A stretch of 64,000 nucleotides of DNA from Omphiscola glabra. Lineage: Eukaryota; Mollusca; Gastropoda; Lymnaeidae. The notes below the pieces were generated by a model, which did not search any database, was not told where the DNA came from, and saw only the letters and a list, made by a program, of their open reading frames with translations. Positions within the stretch are counted from its first letter, which is position 1, and each line of letters begins with the position of its first letter. The stretch covers positions 15,375,784 to 15,439,783 of the forward strand of contig OZ024808.1 of assembly GCA_964017045.1 (NCBI GenBank), given 5' to 3'. The translations under genes were made by a program, and so were the position numbers. Positions 46,826 to 60,050 of this stretch are shown here, piece after piece.

Positions 46826-48835
46826 TATAAAATATTGTGATCTTGAAGAAAAAGGCCACAAAATTAAAATATTTTTAGTTTTATTTAAATTTATCTTTCT
46901 ACCTGGGCATATATTCAGTTATGTAGGTCATGGATTTAGGATCTCATTTAAAAACTAATTTTAATGTTGTAAATATTTTACTTTGGGTTATTGTCTCTCT
47001 TGTTCAGCCATACACTTTTTTTTAATGATTTAATTTGATTCTTTACTAAAGATCATTTACAAGTTTTCTCTTCATACTTCTTTCAGACTCTGCCTTAAAC
47101 GCAACATAATTGTTCTTTATAAGCTTGCATTTTCTTTTCTTCACGATCTTTAAACAAATTTATCTAAATTGCTCAGAAATATTTCGGTTTTATTTTTTTT
47201 TTTTTAACATTCAACCATGGAAAAAGTTTAAGAATGTAAATGGAGATTGATTGATTGCCAAAAATATAATAGACTAAAATATCAGGTTCTTCAGAAATGT
47301 ATCAATATGTTGAGAAACTGAACATCTTGGAGCTGTTATTGTAGAGTAATAGTAGGGATATAATTTTTATCTGACTTAAATGTAAGCAATCATTAAATAT
47401 CGATTATGCATGATAAGTTATGGTTATTTAATAGTGAACCCGCCGGGAAGGATAAATCGAATACTTCAAAGACTAATAATAAATTATTTTCATTCTATTT
47501 TCATGTTGTATCTTTTTTAAAATAAATCTTTCATAATCATATCTAGTCACTTTGTATGATTTCTCCAGCAGATATAATGAAGATTTACCTTATAATTTGT
47601 TTATTGTGCCTTAGCTGGTGATCACGTCAAAACTTTCATTTATTTATTTTTTGTTTGTTTTGTTTATCATTGCCTTGAACCTTGTATAAAGCTCTGAACA
47701 TCTCCGTCTCTCTTTCTCTAACCAGCCCACACCCTTCCATGTCTGCTAATTGATGGGCTGTAATATGTTTGCTGTATATGATGATACCTGATGTTTATTT
47801 ATTGCTGGATTAAATCAAAACAATTACACTTTTTAAAATATATATATTTCTGTTACTAAATATTTTTGTCATGAAAGAACTTAAAACTATAAATACAAAT
47901 GTCATATATTGAAATGGTTAAAAAAAAAAAAAGGACATTTGAAGGAGATAAGTGGAACCAACTAGATAGTTTATTAGAAATCTAAATAATTTGCATTCTA
48001 TAGAAATCAGCAGTGTTGTCGGTGAGAAGGTTTGAAATAAAATTTTAATGATCTGCAAAAGAGAAAATTAGCTGCTTTTGTCCATATCAACCAGGTTTTT
48101 AGTCAGACAAATACTTGACGATGTGAAATATTCAGTAATATTTCTTTTCATGATATGATACATCTTAGTGTAAAAGTACCTTGTTGGTTATCTTTGGCCA
48201 CATTTGGTTGAAACTATTTTGAGTCCTAAATTTATACAGGAATATAACTTTTTAAAACTTTATTAAAAAATCAGCTTATAACAATACAAAAACGCATTAC
48301 AATTTCTTGTGCAATAAGATTTAAAATTTGTCAATCCAACTTTCTGTACAACATACATTACCAACCCTTATCAAGAACAAAGACACAGTAAAATCATTAC
48401 AAAAGGATCTTCTTTTGTGTTTTCATAGTATAGCAAAATTAAACAGTGTCCTGAGATCAAAAGTATGCTTAGTTTTGCACCATTTTAATTTGTTTGTGGA
48501 TAAATTTAAAATGCATAATTATGTGGTAATGTTTAACCTGGAATGCTTTAATGCTAAGAAAGGATAACTATTTTAAAAAGAAAAATTGGTTTATTTTTTT
48601 TTATGCCGACCAACAATTTGTCTACAGATAGGGTTCCTTTATTATTGCTTGTAAAATGCATGTAGCACAATCATATCCACAATCCTTAGTTCATAATGCT
48701 CCATACTTACATATTTTTATTCTAATCTTTTTACTTTCTACTTTATTTAAAGTTTGCATTTAATAAATCCAAAAATCACAATTAAAATCATGTCTACCTC
48801 TCGGGAGACTTACTTAACATTACAATATACTTGTG

Positions 48836-49128
48836 AGCTTCTTAGAATGAACTTAAGATTAGAGCTTCTAAGAATGAACTTAAGATTAGAGCTTCTAAGA
48901 ATGAACTTAAGATTAGAGCTTCTAAGAATGAACTTAAGATTAGAGCTTCTTAGAATGAACTTAAGATTAGAGCTTCTTAGAATGAACTTAAGATTAGAGC
49001 TTCTAAGAATGAACTTAAGATTAGAGCTTCTAAGAATAAACTTAAGATTAGAGCTTCTAAGAATGAACTTAAGATTAGAGCTTCTAAGAATGAACTTAAG
49101 ATTAGAGCTTCTAAGACTGAACTTAACG
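48836..49128. repeat. 27-bp minisatellite, 11 copies
   Basis: The unit 'cttctaagaatgaacttaag' plus 'attagag' repeats about 11 times with rare substitutions. The unit is a multiple of three, so it reads open as RMNLRLELL repeats that would look like an amphipathic helix. It has no upstream coding context. Confidence 0.95.
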
Positions 49129-52100
49129 AAGTGTTTTTCAAATTGCAGTTCATTTTTAAGTTGTTTTTTTTTGTGTTAGTTCCGATAGTTCAACCAGGCA
49201 ACCTACACAGAATTATTCATTTTATTCTCATTTGAGTTTTTAGATTGTGTTCAAGGTATCTAAATATGAGATAAATTAAACCATGCATAATCCACTATTG
49301 TTAAGCAGGTTAGCCAGCTAAAAAATATATTCAGAAACAAGAATTGTATTTAAAGTGCAGAACACTGTATAAAAGCCAAACTTACTCAGAGGCTGTAATC
49401 CCCCATTCAGTTTTATAACAAACATTATACTATTACATAATATAGCAACTCAACAGTCATACCTATGTATTTAAATATTAATGCATTGTAAAATTTACAG
49501 TTTGAAAGTCATTGATGTAATGGTCTATAGTGAATACATTAGAAAGGAGATACAATGTTTTTTTATGTTTTTTTTTAAAATAAAGTTATTTCACAATAGA
49601 TATAACTTTTCAGGCCAGCACTATAAACGTTTCAACTCTTCCTTCTTAAAAACGCATTTTAGCATTTGCTATACAAATCAGAGTGTCCCAGTTTTACATT
49701 ATAATATGATGATGAATTTTTCTTGGGTGCAGTTATTTAAGTCCACAGTTACAGGAAAGAAAAATACTTTTGCACATCACCTGAGAGATGCTACTTCTAG
49801 TCAAAAGTGATTTTTGTCCTTTCATGCCTAAGTGTCTCTATGGAGCATGGCATCAAGTCTGTCATTGGAACGAGTTGTCTTAACCTTTCATTCATGAACA
49901 CCTTTAAGCATTACATAATGTTACAGAGGTTGTTTTTTTTTAATTTTAAAAAAATCTTTCAAAATCTGAGACCTGTTCACTTGGACACAACTGATTAAAA
50001 TTAGGATTTTGAATTGGGATGTTTTGTTCTAACGGATCACATCTGTTAGCCAGCGTATTGGTTGCCTTGAGCAGCCCTTTCAAGAAGTCATTAATAATAA
50101 TCAACCGGTGCATTGTTTTCTTGTTTTATGATATTTTTGTTTCATTTGTTGTTGTATTTATTAAAAAAAAACATTTGCTATGTGGAGGCCTTTCTGTGAC
50201 ATGATATCAGGTGGATTATTCAATTTAATGAAATCACTTTGAGTAGGAACAACATCCTGCATATATAATTACTAAAATTAATATAATGAATCCCTTCTTT
50301 CTTCTTAACCTACATTTTTCTTTAATCAGGCATAGATTTATTTATTCAATGAATCGTTACAGTCATTACATTGTTAATATAAATATAATAATATAGTCTG
50401 CCTGTCTTATCATATTTTTGCACCTTTTCTCTATATAGATAATAGATAAAACCATAAAAGAGGTGACCAATAAGATTAAATGAGCATTTGTGTGTAGTCG
50501 AACAACACTTTATAAGTCTAGCATGAATATTCTTTACCTGCCTATAGATTTATTGCCTGCCTATTCCTTTCAAGTGACCACACACCACTATTGCCACCAC
50601 TGTGCTTAAAATAATCAGGACTGTAATAATATCTTTTGGTGCATTATTATTATAAATTCACACATTTTTCCACATTTAACATTGCATGTTAATTGAAAAA
50701 AACATAATTTAAAAAAAATTATTTCAAAACTTTGCCTTTGAAGTTAAGCTAATGTTACTTTTTAAAATGTATATTCTAAGTTTTAAACTGCTGCTGTTAA
50801 GAGACTTCTTAACTGCTGGAATTGTTGTTTATTGTTTTGATTGATGACTTTTATTAAAAGCCTCAAGAAATTTAATTTCAACATTGTGCTTAATTAAAAG
50901 ATTTCTAAAAATCTTTTTACTCACTATTTTGCATAATTAATTTAAACTCTGAGCAAGTTTTTTTTTTTAAATTGCATTCGTTGCAGCTCTGTTCTGTAAA
51001 TGCTTCACTGCAAAAAAATTATTTATCATTTATGTTGTTTTCATTGCATGAATTTGTTATTCCCATAGGTGGAGACCTACTTAAAAATTCACATTGATTT
51101 TTCAAAGAGGGATTTACTTTTCTGTTGTTTTTTTCTGGACTAACATGCTATTTGGTTAGGATAGTATTCCTAAGATGATTTTAAACTATCATATTTTAAA
51201 GAAACAAATCAGTTTCTGATCTCCTTGAAAAAGACTCGGCATAAATTGGCAAACTGCTGACCCAGTTGTTGTGGGGATAGAAAATTAGTCTGTATATAGT
51301 TTGCAAATAGAATAAGACATTTTATATTACAGTAGCTTTTAAATTGGTCATTATTATGTTTACAAGTAGCGAGTTGTATCTGTACATAAACTTCAATGAG
51401 AAGAAAACTATTTCTTGGGTAATCAACCCAAACAAATCAAATTAAATTCTAAACTGAGAGCCCAATTTTAAAATAAACTTGATTTTTTTATGAAAGTTCA
51501 ATATCAACCTTACTTTTGTTAAGCAGAAAAGTACATTAGGACTTTTTAAAAAAAAATAGAAATGTCTAATCTTAATAAAAAATTATGAAAACCTTGTTAT
51601 AAGTGATACAGTGACTTAGTCAAAAAAGCAAGAAAAACGTTAGTTTTGGGATTACATCACTACACTCAGTACGAAGACTTGCACTCGTTCAAATTAAGAA
51701 GGGGAATTTCTTTTGTTCATTGTTATGTGGTTAGGATAACCAGGACTAAGGATAAAATTTGCAGTCAGTTCTTGGTCTCGGCTTAAATAACCATTCAGAA
51801 TGCAAACCTCATCAAATATCCCTGTACGCTAAGTCAAAGTTGCAGTCTAAGAAATAAATGTGCTTACTCTTTGCCAGAAACTGTAGTTTATATTTGACAT
51901 CCTGTGACAATTCTCAAATTTTAATGCTCATCATTTCTTAAATATTGATCTCTATCTGCAACCTTTGCAATAATAAAAGATCTAAAAAAAAAAACAACGT
52001 ATTTTTCATGTTGATCAATGAGAAACTGCATCACTCCTCAAGGGCTTGTAGAGAAGAAATGGTTAGAAGATGGTGAGTTATTAGGGAGGGGAACTCTTGC

Positions 52101-53099
52101 AATTCATTGCAATAGACATTGCAATAGAATATCTAAGATGAGATTTAAACATACACTCCCAAAGAAATGTTTAGCAAAATTCTTCCAGTGTCATTCTGGT
52201 CGCATTATGTTCAACTCACTTCCATGTTTAACTATAAAGGATGTTACTAAATGTTATTGAAATCTGATACATTTTAATTTTAAACATACTTTGTTTTGAT
52301 TCTGTTTTATTTATTTAATCATAATGCAAGCAAATAAAATATGTAGTGTACTGTAGATTTTAAAAATATTTTATCTTCAGAGAAATATTTTTAATGTTTT
52401 CATTGAGTGCCTGGACGAAATGTAAAACAAAACTATCTCACTGACTCCTGTTAAATGCTATGAACTTAAATGTCATTTATGAAAATGCCATAATTAGACA
52501 TTTAAAGAAATGTAATTTTTGTTTTTGGATTTTCGTGTGGAAATGTCAGCAGCATCCATCTCTAGGATTTTGAATTGTCTTATATGAATGTATTGTTTTC
52601 AGGTTTTTTTTATTGGGTCTTTTGATTTGTGAGTGGCTTCAGTGTCACAAAGTGTAACAATCTGCTTGAATGACTAGATGCCTATAAATATTGTATGCTT
52701 GAGTAGTTCATTGTGTACATTTGTGAAAAATTATCAACTCAGGTGGATAATGTCAGAGTCAAATAATGTTGACACGTTTGTTTACATTCTTTTCATCCTT
52801 AAGAATATAATAAAGATATTATTTTAGAGGAGTTATTTTAACTTTTGTTCCCATTAGCAGCATATCATCCTTTTCTGAGCAGAGAGGGGTAATCATTATC
52901 TGTACAAACAGAAAACTATTTTTTTTCCCTCCCTTGGGATGAATTGGATAAGCGTTTCTAAAATATATTGCCTAATCTATTTATTATATTTTCAAAATTA
53001 TTTCATTATATTTTTAAATATTTAAAAAATATATTTGTTTTATTATTATTATTTTTTTTCATTTGTTGCTGTGTGTTATGCATTTGGTTTAACTAGTTG

Positions 53100-53140
53100 G
53101 TAAAAACTTTATTGAGCTTTTTTTTTTTTTTTTTTTTCCC
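53100..53140. repeat. T-rich run
   Basis: About 20 T within AT-rich DNA. No gene attaches to it. Confidence 0.6.
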
Positions 53141-53721
53141 AATTGTAAAATAGTTAAATAAATCCCAGTGTTATGGTATTACCATAACCAAAGCCCTATC
53201 AAACACTAGGCAGGCATAAGAATATTGATGATTGTATTTGTTGGACCTGTTAGCTGGGTTTTTTGTTTGTTCATAAATTCATGCATTCTGCCATCAAACT
53301 CATTGTACATAATGTCATTGTAGCCTCGGTTTTTACCCTGAGTCTTGCGAGCTCACTTGTTTCACCAATAAAAACATTACAGTATGAAAAGTCAACAAGG
53401 TGTTCTACTCTTGATATGGTGGTGGTTATCGTTCCTGGTTTCCCTACAGTTCTGTGGTCTATGGTTGTGTGTATGTGTGTGGAGATGAGATGTGTGTGTG
53501 TGTGGAAATGAGATGTGTATGGAGAGGGATATGATTATTACAAATGCCAGTTGAACTTTTCAAGACTAATTGAATTTAAACATGTGGTTAATTGTATGTT
53601 CCACCTACTTCAACTCTTCCTGTCCTAAAGCTTAAACATGTGTTTCCTTATTTCACTCTTTGCTAAATCTGAAACTTGCATTTCCCTTACTTTAACTTTT
53701 TCCTAAATCTTAAACATCTTA

Positions 53722-54020
53722 GACAACCGCTTACCCAAAAGAATATTCTATGGCGTCTATGGTGAGCTCTAGTATGGATGGGGCTTTGCTGATCGGCAGA
53801 AGAAACACTTTAAAGACAACATGGAAGCCTCGCCGAAAGCGTTTGATATGAACTCGGATAAATGGGAAGAATCGAGCATCATGGCGTTCCTCTCAACCCA
53901 CAGCCAAACTAGCCTGGATACGGTGATTAAAATAATCGATTTCGACGGACGAACTGTACCAGTTTCTTCATTGATGTGGGCGCCAAGCTTTTTGCAGAAC
54001 GATATGTCGGGATAGGACTC
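53722..54020 (+). pseudogene. Decayed LINE 3'-ORF tail
   Basis: Across shifting frames the reading resembles the C-terminal tail of a LINE ORF: DNRLPKRIFYG, then KDNMEASPKAFDMNSDKWEE followed by SSIMAFLSTHSQTSLD. The 'F.D......KA..I....WE' pattern is typical. There are at least two frame changes. It is GC-richer than the surrounding AT-rich DNA, which supports insertion. Confidence 0.6.
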
Positions 54021-55317
54021 GCAAACTGGGCGATCACCCTGATGGCACTTTGGGGGTTAATATATAACACTAGGGCTTAACCGGGCCCTACAATAAGGAA
54101 CAAAATATCCTGCCCTATGTCGTAGTGAGAGTGCATTGCCTTGATCAAACGTTTGTCAAGAAAACACCCAGAGTTGCCGGATCCTGCAACAGAGATGACG
54201 TTGTACAAAAACCAATTTAGAGAAGATTCCGTCATTCATTTTATAACAAAGACTTAGGAAACAACAGTCGCAGTGTAACGAAAATAACAATAAATTAAAA
54301 TTACTGTACCAGGCTACGGAAAGGACGGTGTGGTATGCTGCCCCAGAACACAGATGTGAAAAAACACTTCAACAGTGACATTAATTTTTTTTAAAACCTC
54401 ATTTCTGAAGGAAAAAAAAACTCAACCTGTTTACCAGAGTTCAGACGTTACGTACGAAGCTCGCCCTGTGACATAGGGACAAGAACAATAACAACACCGA
54501 ATGATAATTGCCTCCCCCGAAAAGAAAAAAACAAATCAGCCTATTTACCGGAGTTCAGACGTCATGCACGAAACTCGCTGTGTGACCATTTTTTTTTACT
54601 CAGCACTATTAATATAAAACATGTGGAGTAGGGCGTCAGAAGCAATATATATATAAGAGATTACATAATTGAGGGGTACAATTTTGGAAGATCAAGCTGT
54701 GTGGCACTTAGTCAACGTATGCCATAGGGTAGGGCTAGTAAACGTCTAGGTTAGACTGTAACCAAACATTTTAAATGCTAATAGAAAATAAGCAAGACAA
54801 CCAGTTGCACCATTAGCCTAGTGTTGGTGTCACCCAGTGCGGTAATCTCATGGTGTCACACCCTCCTGACGTCCCTGTGGACCTGGACTTCCTTCCTACT
54901 CTGGTAACACCCAGATCTGGTGGCACACTACTCCAGTAGCAACTAGCAGGAGCGTCATTTCCGGTTGTTTCTTTATTCTTTTTTTTTTTGATGGGGGATG
55001 GGACTTGGTCAGCTTGTTCGGTTGTTTATTACTGCAGGCGCCACAGTACATAGCAATTTAAATAAAACCTGTAAATTCGGGAAGGGGGGGGGGGGGAATG
55101 CCCCAACTTGCCCCACCCAAATGACGTCACTGGCAACAAGATGAGTTTATTATTGAAAATAAAGACAAGACTACTTTTATTTTCAAGTTTAGCATATCAT
55201 GTTCAACTATTTATTTAATTAATATAATATGATACGGCATACGGTCTGCTTGAACGCAGTCCCTCATACTCGTATATTATATATATGTTATGATTTATTC
55301 AGTAGGAAATTAGTAAA
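54021..55317. other. No gene supported; one short duplicated motif
   Basis: 'ggagttcagacgtcatgcac' and 'agagttcagacgttacgtac' mark a diverged duplication of about 110 bp (about 54435 and 54550). T and G runs occur at 54977-54990 and 55085-55097. No exon was recognised. Confidence 0.5.
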
Positions 55318-55444
55318 ACACAGTAAGTTTAACCCTGAAAAAAAGGAACGCAACAAAACAACGAACGTGTCGGCTGGAAGCCTTCATCAGCGAACAAACA
55401 GAAAAATGAATAAAATAAAAAATATCAAAAAATTATAATATAGC

Positions 55445-55680
55445 ACTTAGCCTTGAAGCTCTCGATAGATGTCGAGTTCACGGCGGTATTATCCAGTTGG
55501 TTCCAAGCGATTATTGTGCGTGGAAAGAATGATTGTTTATGTTGCACTGTGTTACTCCGAGGCACAGTGAAGCATTTGCTATTGTTCCGGGTGTAATTTC
55601 TCATGAGGTTGTCAGAGGTTAAGTCAGTGTTTAGTGAGTGTTTGGCTCTAATTAATCGATCTGGCCTCTGTTGGGTGAGT
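55445..55680 (-). pseudogene. LINE ORF C-terminal fragment fused to the Penelope piece
   Basis: The minus strand encodes RPDRLIRAKHSLNTDLTSDN, then QHKQSFFPRTIIAWNQLD and SIESFKAK. 'SFFPRTI..WN.L......S...FK' is the usual last segment of Jockey/CR1-type LINE proteins, not of Penelope elements. The junction at about 55680 is therefore a chimera or a nested insertion. Confidence 0.6.
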
Positions 55681-55945
55681 CTATAATCTCAAGTGCTTTG
55701 TCCCAAAAGTCCTCCTCCGACTGACAAAGTCGACGAAGACGAAGTAATTGAGAAAAGAGAATCGAGTCTTTACAGGATTTAGGGTGGGAGGAGGAGTAGA
55801 GTGCAGATATTGGTGGTAGTAGCTGTCAGTAGGCTTAAAGTAAGCAGAGGTGAGTAGGATGTCTGTGTGAAGGGTGACTGTGATGTCCAAGAAGTTGACT
55901 GAGGTCTCAGAGATAAGAGATGTGAATTTAATGGAGGGGTGAAAG
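55681..55945 (-). pseudogene. Penelope-type reverse transcriptase fragment
   Basis: The minus strand encodes FHPSIKFTSLISE, NFLDITVTLHTDILLTSAYF and KPTDS, then after a frame change SSSHPKSCKDSIPFSQL and LRLRRLCQSEEDFW. The 'FLD..V.......T..Y.KPTDS' and 'LRL.R.C....DF' strings are hallmarks of Penelope-like RTs. It is broken by at least two frameshifts, lacks the catalytic palm upstream and shows no GIY-YIG endonuclease downstream. Confidence 0.8.
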
Positions 55946-56352
55946 GAGCCTACAAAGTCAATGCCCTCGTGGACACTACTTCTCAGCTAAGTGCTATATT
56001 ATAATTTTTTGGATATTTTTTATTTTATTCATTTTTCTGTTTGTTCGCTGATGAAGGCTTCCAGCCGACACGTTCGTTGTTTTGTTGCGTTCCTTTTTTT
56101 CAGGTTTAACCTTACTGGATTTATTCAGTAGCAACTTTGACCCTTCCACACCTCTACTGTCGCCAGCGATGTTTTCATCAGTCATTACACAGAGGCTTAC
56201 ATTATATCATAAACATTTTTATCGATTAATTAAATATCCATGATCAACCATTTATTGTTGGTATTATTGTTTTTAACGTAAATAAAAAGTCTAAATAAAT
56301 ATAATTTTATTTTGTTAGCTTATTTATGAACTTTTTTAATGGGCTCAATTAA

Positions 56353-56360
56353 CCGGAAGT
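56353..56360 (+). promoter_or_regulatory. ETS-type promoter site (CCGGAAGT)
   Basis: 'aaccggaagtgg' lies 123 bp upstream of the ATG at 56483. CCGGAAGT is the high-affinity ETS/GABP site common in TATA-less housekeeping promoters. A second GC-rich motif 'ttggcggtg' follows at about 56380. Confidence 0.5.
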
Positions 56361-56482
56361 GGTTATCGTTGATATTGTGTTGGCGGTGATTTTTTCTACT
56401 ATCAACAAGATGCTAGTGATTGCATTTTTTATGCATTCATTTATTATTTATTCCACTTAATGAATAATTGGGGGCCTATGCC

Positions 56483-56560
56483 ATGGACACTATAATAACA
56501 TCGAAGGAAACCAGCGACGAAATGGCCAATTATGAGTCGCCAAATAATGTTTATATTCAA
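56483..56560 (+). CDS. DAXX-like gene, first coding exon (predicted)
   Basis: An ATG in a short non-repetitive region opens 26 codons (MDTIITSKETSDEMANYES, then PNNVYIQ) and ends at a perfect donor 'caa/gtaagt', phase 0. The exon at 63725 begins in phase 0, and together they read ...NNVYIQ-FLSFCSQ. This lines up with the human DAXX stretch just before and inside its N-terminal helical bundle (NEKLFEEFLELC). The short acidic and Ser/Thr N terminus also fits. There may be an extra exon between them, but none is needed. Confidence 0.65.
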
Positions 56561-57677
56561 GTAAGTTAAAGTTTAAAGTTGTCCAGTTAGACCAGATAAG
56601 CCTACCTTACGCCTTACATTCACTGGACTTCAGTTACACACTATGGAATATTAACAAAAACTAAACTTACATTTGTGCTTTATTTAGAAGAAGTCATATT
56701 TAACTATGTTCCCTGTAAATATTATATTTTTGTCTTGTTTTAAAATAAAGCATAGGCGTAAAAACAAAAGCAAATTAAGGTGTCACATATTGGGCCCCTT
56801 TAAATAACATAACATCTAAGTGCTTTTTCATTGATGAAAGGACCATTTTGTCATAAAATTGTGGCATTCATCAATACTTACTTTTAACAGTAGTCTAGGT
56901 ACTTCTGTAAACCAAGGGAGACTACTAAATAATTGTATGGGAAATGGGCGTCACGCCGTCAGCGCAAATGAATCCAAGTTTTTAATTTTTTGGGAGGTTG
57001 GTGCTTTTCCATTAATAAAATAAGTACTTCAGTAAAGCAATGGAGACTACTTCAAAATTTTTATCGGAAATGGGCGTCGGTGCAGTAAAATCCGACTTAT
57101 TAATTTTTTAATGTGAGTGTCGGTTCATAAATAAATGAGTCCTTTTGACATATAATTGAGTTCCGCTTCCACCTTGTTCACATTGGAAGACACATACAAC
57201 ATTTTTTGTGAAATAAAAAGAAAAGGTCTTTCATATTAAATCGTGAAAAGCAGTAGATATTGAAGTATATTTGTGCCAATTCTCATTGAGGTGGGTCATG
57301 TCTGACATTAGTTATGCGTGTCCCCGTAACCTGTTTTGTCATTAGGTTGACTAGCCCAATTTTGATGAGGATGTGACCACTCCCCCTTTTTAATGGCGGA
57401 AGTCGCAGATTAGTTTTGGGTCACTTATGTTTTTTTTAAACATTACGTTTCAACTAAAATAACAGTAAAAACTTAATAAATAACATTGAATAAACATACT
57501 GAATATATATGGATCATGTGGTAGCTGAGTAATGAAGTGAAGAAGTCACGGACACTGGTCAAGTAGTCAATAGCAGTGTAGCCAGTGCAACCGTTGCCAG
57601 GGGCAACTATGGCCTTACTTATGTAGAGTATAGTGTGCATTACTTGCAACACACAATTAGCTTAAGTTGGTTATAAC

Positions 57678-59220
57678 CAGACCTGTTTACTCTTACGATT
57701 TTGGCGTACAATGTACGATTTTTAGATGTCTTTTACGATTGTACGCAGAGACCCGCCAAAACTACGATTTTCAGAGACCCAGTGAAAAAATATACATTTT
57801 TTCCGATTAAAAAAAAGTAATAATAAATATTTGGTCTTGGAAGTTTATTAAGCCCTTTCTCAAAAAGATCTGACAGTGAATGGACCGAGAAAAACGATTG
57901 GTTGTTAATTTTTTGAAAAGTTGGGACCATCCTTCGTTATGTTATGTATGCACTGATGGGGAGGTTGGGGTTGTTAAGGAAATGTGTAGCATATAAGACA
58001 CGTGTGTAGGAAGATAGGTGGGAGTGACAAAGGATATAAAAATATCACAGCAACAGCATCGTATTGATCAGTGGTTCTTATCCTTCCTAATGCTGCGACC
58101 CTTTAATACAGTTCCTCAAGTTGTGGCGACCCCCAAACACAATATTATTTTGGTTGTTACTTCATAACTGTAGGGTTATATTTGTTTTCCGATGGTCTTT
58201 CGCGACCCCTGTGAAAAGGTCATTCGACCCCCAACAGTAATATTTAGACTAGTCGCCCTAGCGACAACTTCACTCACCATCCCCTTTGACTGCTACCAAG
58301 CCTGTGACGTAGTTGTGTTACATAATTATTTTGTTAGTCTGAACCGCAGCGATTGTGAAAAAAGAGAAAACTATATTTTATAAGATCTAGTCAGCGGCAT
58401 TTAAAAATATTTTTAGAAATCGTTAAACAGCTCTATCTCCTCAACGATTTAAATACAACCATTTGGAATTACACCCCCCCCCCCCCCCCCTATTAATGAG
58501 GATGTGGAAAGGTTGGTTCTGCAGGTGAAATAATGACGTCACAGCACGGAAAAGCGTTTTGGTGGCCTACAGTGTGTTGTGACTATGTCATGTTAAATAT
58601 TACTACGACATCGATCTCTTTTATGAAAACACAAAGCATTAATATACGAGTATACGATAACTGAGAAACATTGTTGTGATATTTTTATAGCCTTAATAAT
58701 AATAATTAATAATAGGCCAAATTAGAATTCATGGATTTCACAGATTTTCAGGTGACAGTTGGCTCTACAAGAGACTGTCAGGATAATTATTTTAGAATTC
58801 ATGCATATATGTAGGTGCATTCTGGTAACCCCCCCTCCCCCCCTTTTTTTCCTATGAAAGCTGTCATGCGCGTCCTTAGCACGTACGTAATAGTTGGATA
58901 GCCCTTTACATTGACAAGATGCGACTTGGGAGGGAGTTACAAAATTTGACTTTGATGGGCACCGGTACGTGCTATATAGATGGCCCCTCCTGGCGTTTGT
59001 TTGCATGACCTAATTTTATGACATAATTATTTCTTACGGCGCGTTCCATTTTTTGACGCCAGCTTAACTCTATTCCACTGAACACGCTATACGAGTAGTT
59101 ATTCTATATATAATGTATACTAAAATATTGTAATTTTATTAATTTACTATTAAGATACTGAATTGTACGATTTTGAGACGATATTGTACGATTTTAGGAG
59201 TTAGAGGGTAAACAGGTCTG
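57678..59220. mobile_element. hAT-like non-autonomous element with nested SPIN-like MITE
   Basis: The left end 'cagacctgtttactcttacg' matches the reverse complement of the right end, 'cagacctgtttaccctctaa'. Subterminal 'acgatttt' motifs ('gtacgatttt') repeat at both ends, as is usual for transposase binding. The flanks share 'ttataac' (57671-57677 and 59221-59227), seven of an expected eight bases. No transposase is recognisable inside. The 95-codon minus-strand frame at 58722-59006 is unlike any transposase I know. A C run lies at about 58472-58490. Confidence 0.75.
58069..58238. mobile_element. SPIN-like hAT MITE, copy 5, truncated, inside another element
   Basis: It begins 'cagtggttcttatcc' and keeps 'ttcctcaagttgtggcgacc', 'ccgatggtctttcgcgacc' and 'ggtcattcgacccccaa', then loses the last terminal repeat (after about 58238). 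Same orientation as copy 1. It lies inside the element 57678-59220. Confidence 0.85.
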
Positions 59221-60050
59221 TTATAACTGTATTAGTATAAAGCTTAGGTGAAGTTTCTATTCTTACTAATTAATCTAAATTTTGCCTGTAAAATAGCTTG
59301 TGCACAAGTCACCTGGTATTGACAATTATAGTTAAAGTAATTAACTATTGACAAAGGCAGATGGACTTTATTTAATAGCTCATTCAAAAACTTAGTTGAA
59401 TGAATTCAATGACTCATTAACTACACTGTTTGTTTTATTAACCCTTACAGTACCAGACGCGTCTTTTTGCAGTGACCTACTTTTTCCCTGTGACCCAAGC
59501 GCATCTTTTTTCACCAGCTGATTTTTTACCCTGTGGCCCAAGCGTGTCTATTTGCCACATAGAGGGGTAACTAATATAAACTCAAAAACGAGGATATAAC
59601 CTTTCACCACAGTCTCAGGCAAAATGTTTATTAGTTAGGGGAATAGTCAAATTTTATTTTGCCTTTTAAATTATGAAAATCGACCAATTACTGAGTTTTT
59701 TTTTGTGCTGATCTGTTTTTGTTGTTTCCTTGGCGCTACCTAGCGCTTATGTCGATGACGACTAACGCCCACTTGATAAAATCTTTTGTTCTAAAACTAT
59801 TATTGAGCTGTAATTGGAATAGATGATCTGATGCTGATGAGGAAGAGGGGGATGAAATTGTTGAAGGAAAATGGCCTGCGATAGCTCAAAATTTACGCGT
59901 ACGGGAGCCTCTTTGTTTGACAGGTTTTAGATACAACGTAGATATTGATTTAGTAAGATCAACTGGACACTGTGCCAGCCACGCAATCCCCTAGTGTGAC
60001 ATTGCCAATGAAAAGTTTGAACAAAACACATTAGTATTTTTAACATCCTT

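Larger units (their letters stand above)
43698..53720. other. AT-rich gene-free stretch, possible 3' UTR then intergenic
   Basis: About 10 kb without a supportable exon. Several AATAAA-type signals occur (for example around 44784 and 45880), so the 3' end of the mesh-like gene cannot be placed. The open frames at 48328-48567, 49481-49810 and 52018-52260 have no ATG context or domain I can defend. Separate minisatellites are listed below. Confidence 0.55.
55318..56112 (-). mobile_element. Composite Penelope-type remnant with inverted ends
   Basis: The left end (55318-55441) and right end (55986-56112) are inverted copies of one terminal sequence. Between them, on the minus strand, lie a Penelope-type reverse transcriptase fragment (55681-55945) and a separate LINE-like C-terminal fragment (55445-55680). 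Both ends carry CTGATGA, a short GGC/GCC hairpin, then GACAC, close to a hammerhead ribozyme core as known from Penelope-like elements. The same terminal sequence is found at 12229 and 19442. Confidence 0.75.

Noticed and set aside
48328..48567. 79-codon + frame in the 3' flank of the mesh-like gene
   Set aside because: It opens at TTG, and there is no domain or splice signal.
48754..49179. 141-codon frame with RMNLRLELL repeats
   Set aside because: It is produced by a 27-bp minisatellite with no upstream coding context.
58722..59006. 95-codon minus-strand frame in the hAT-like element
   Set aside because: It has no transposase or other motif and crosses a G/C run.
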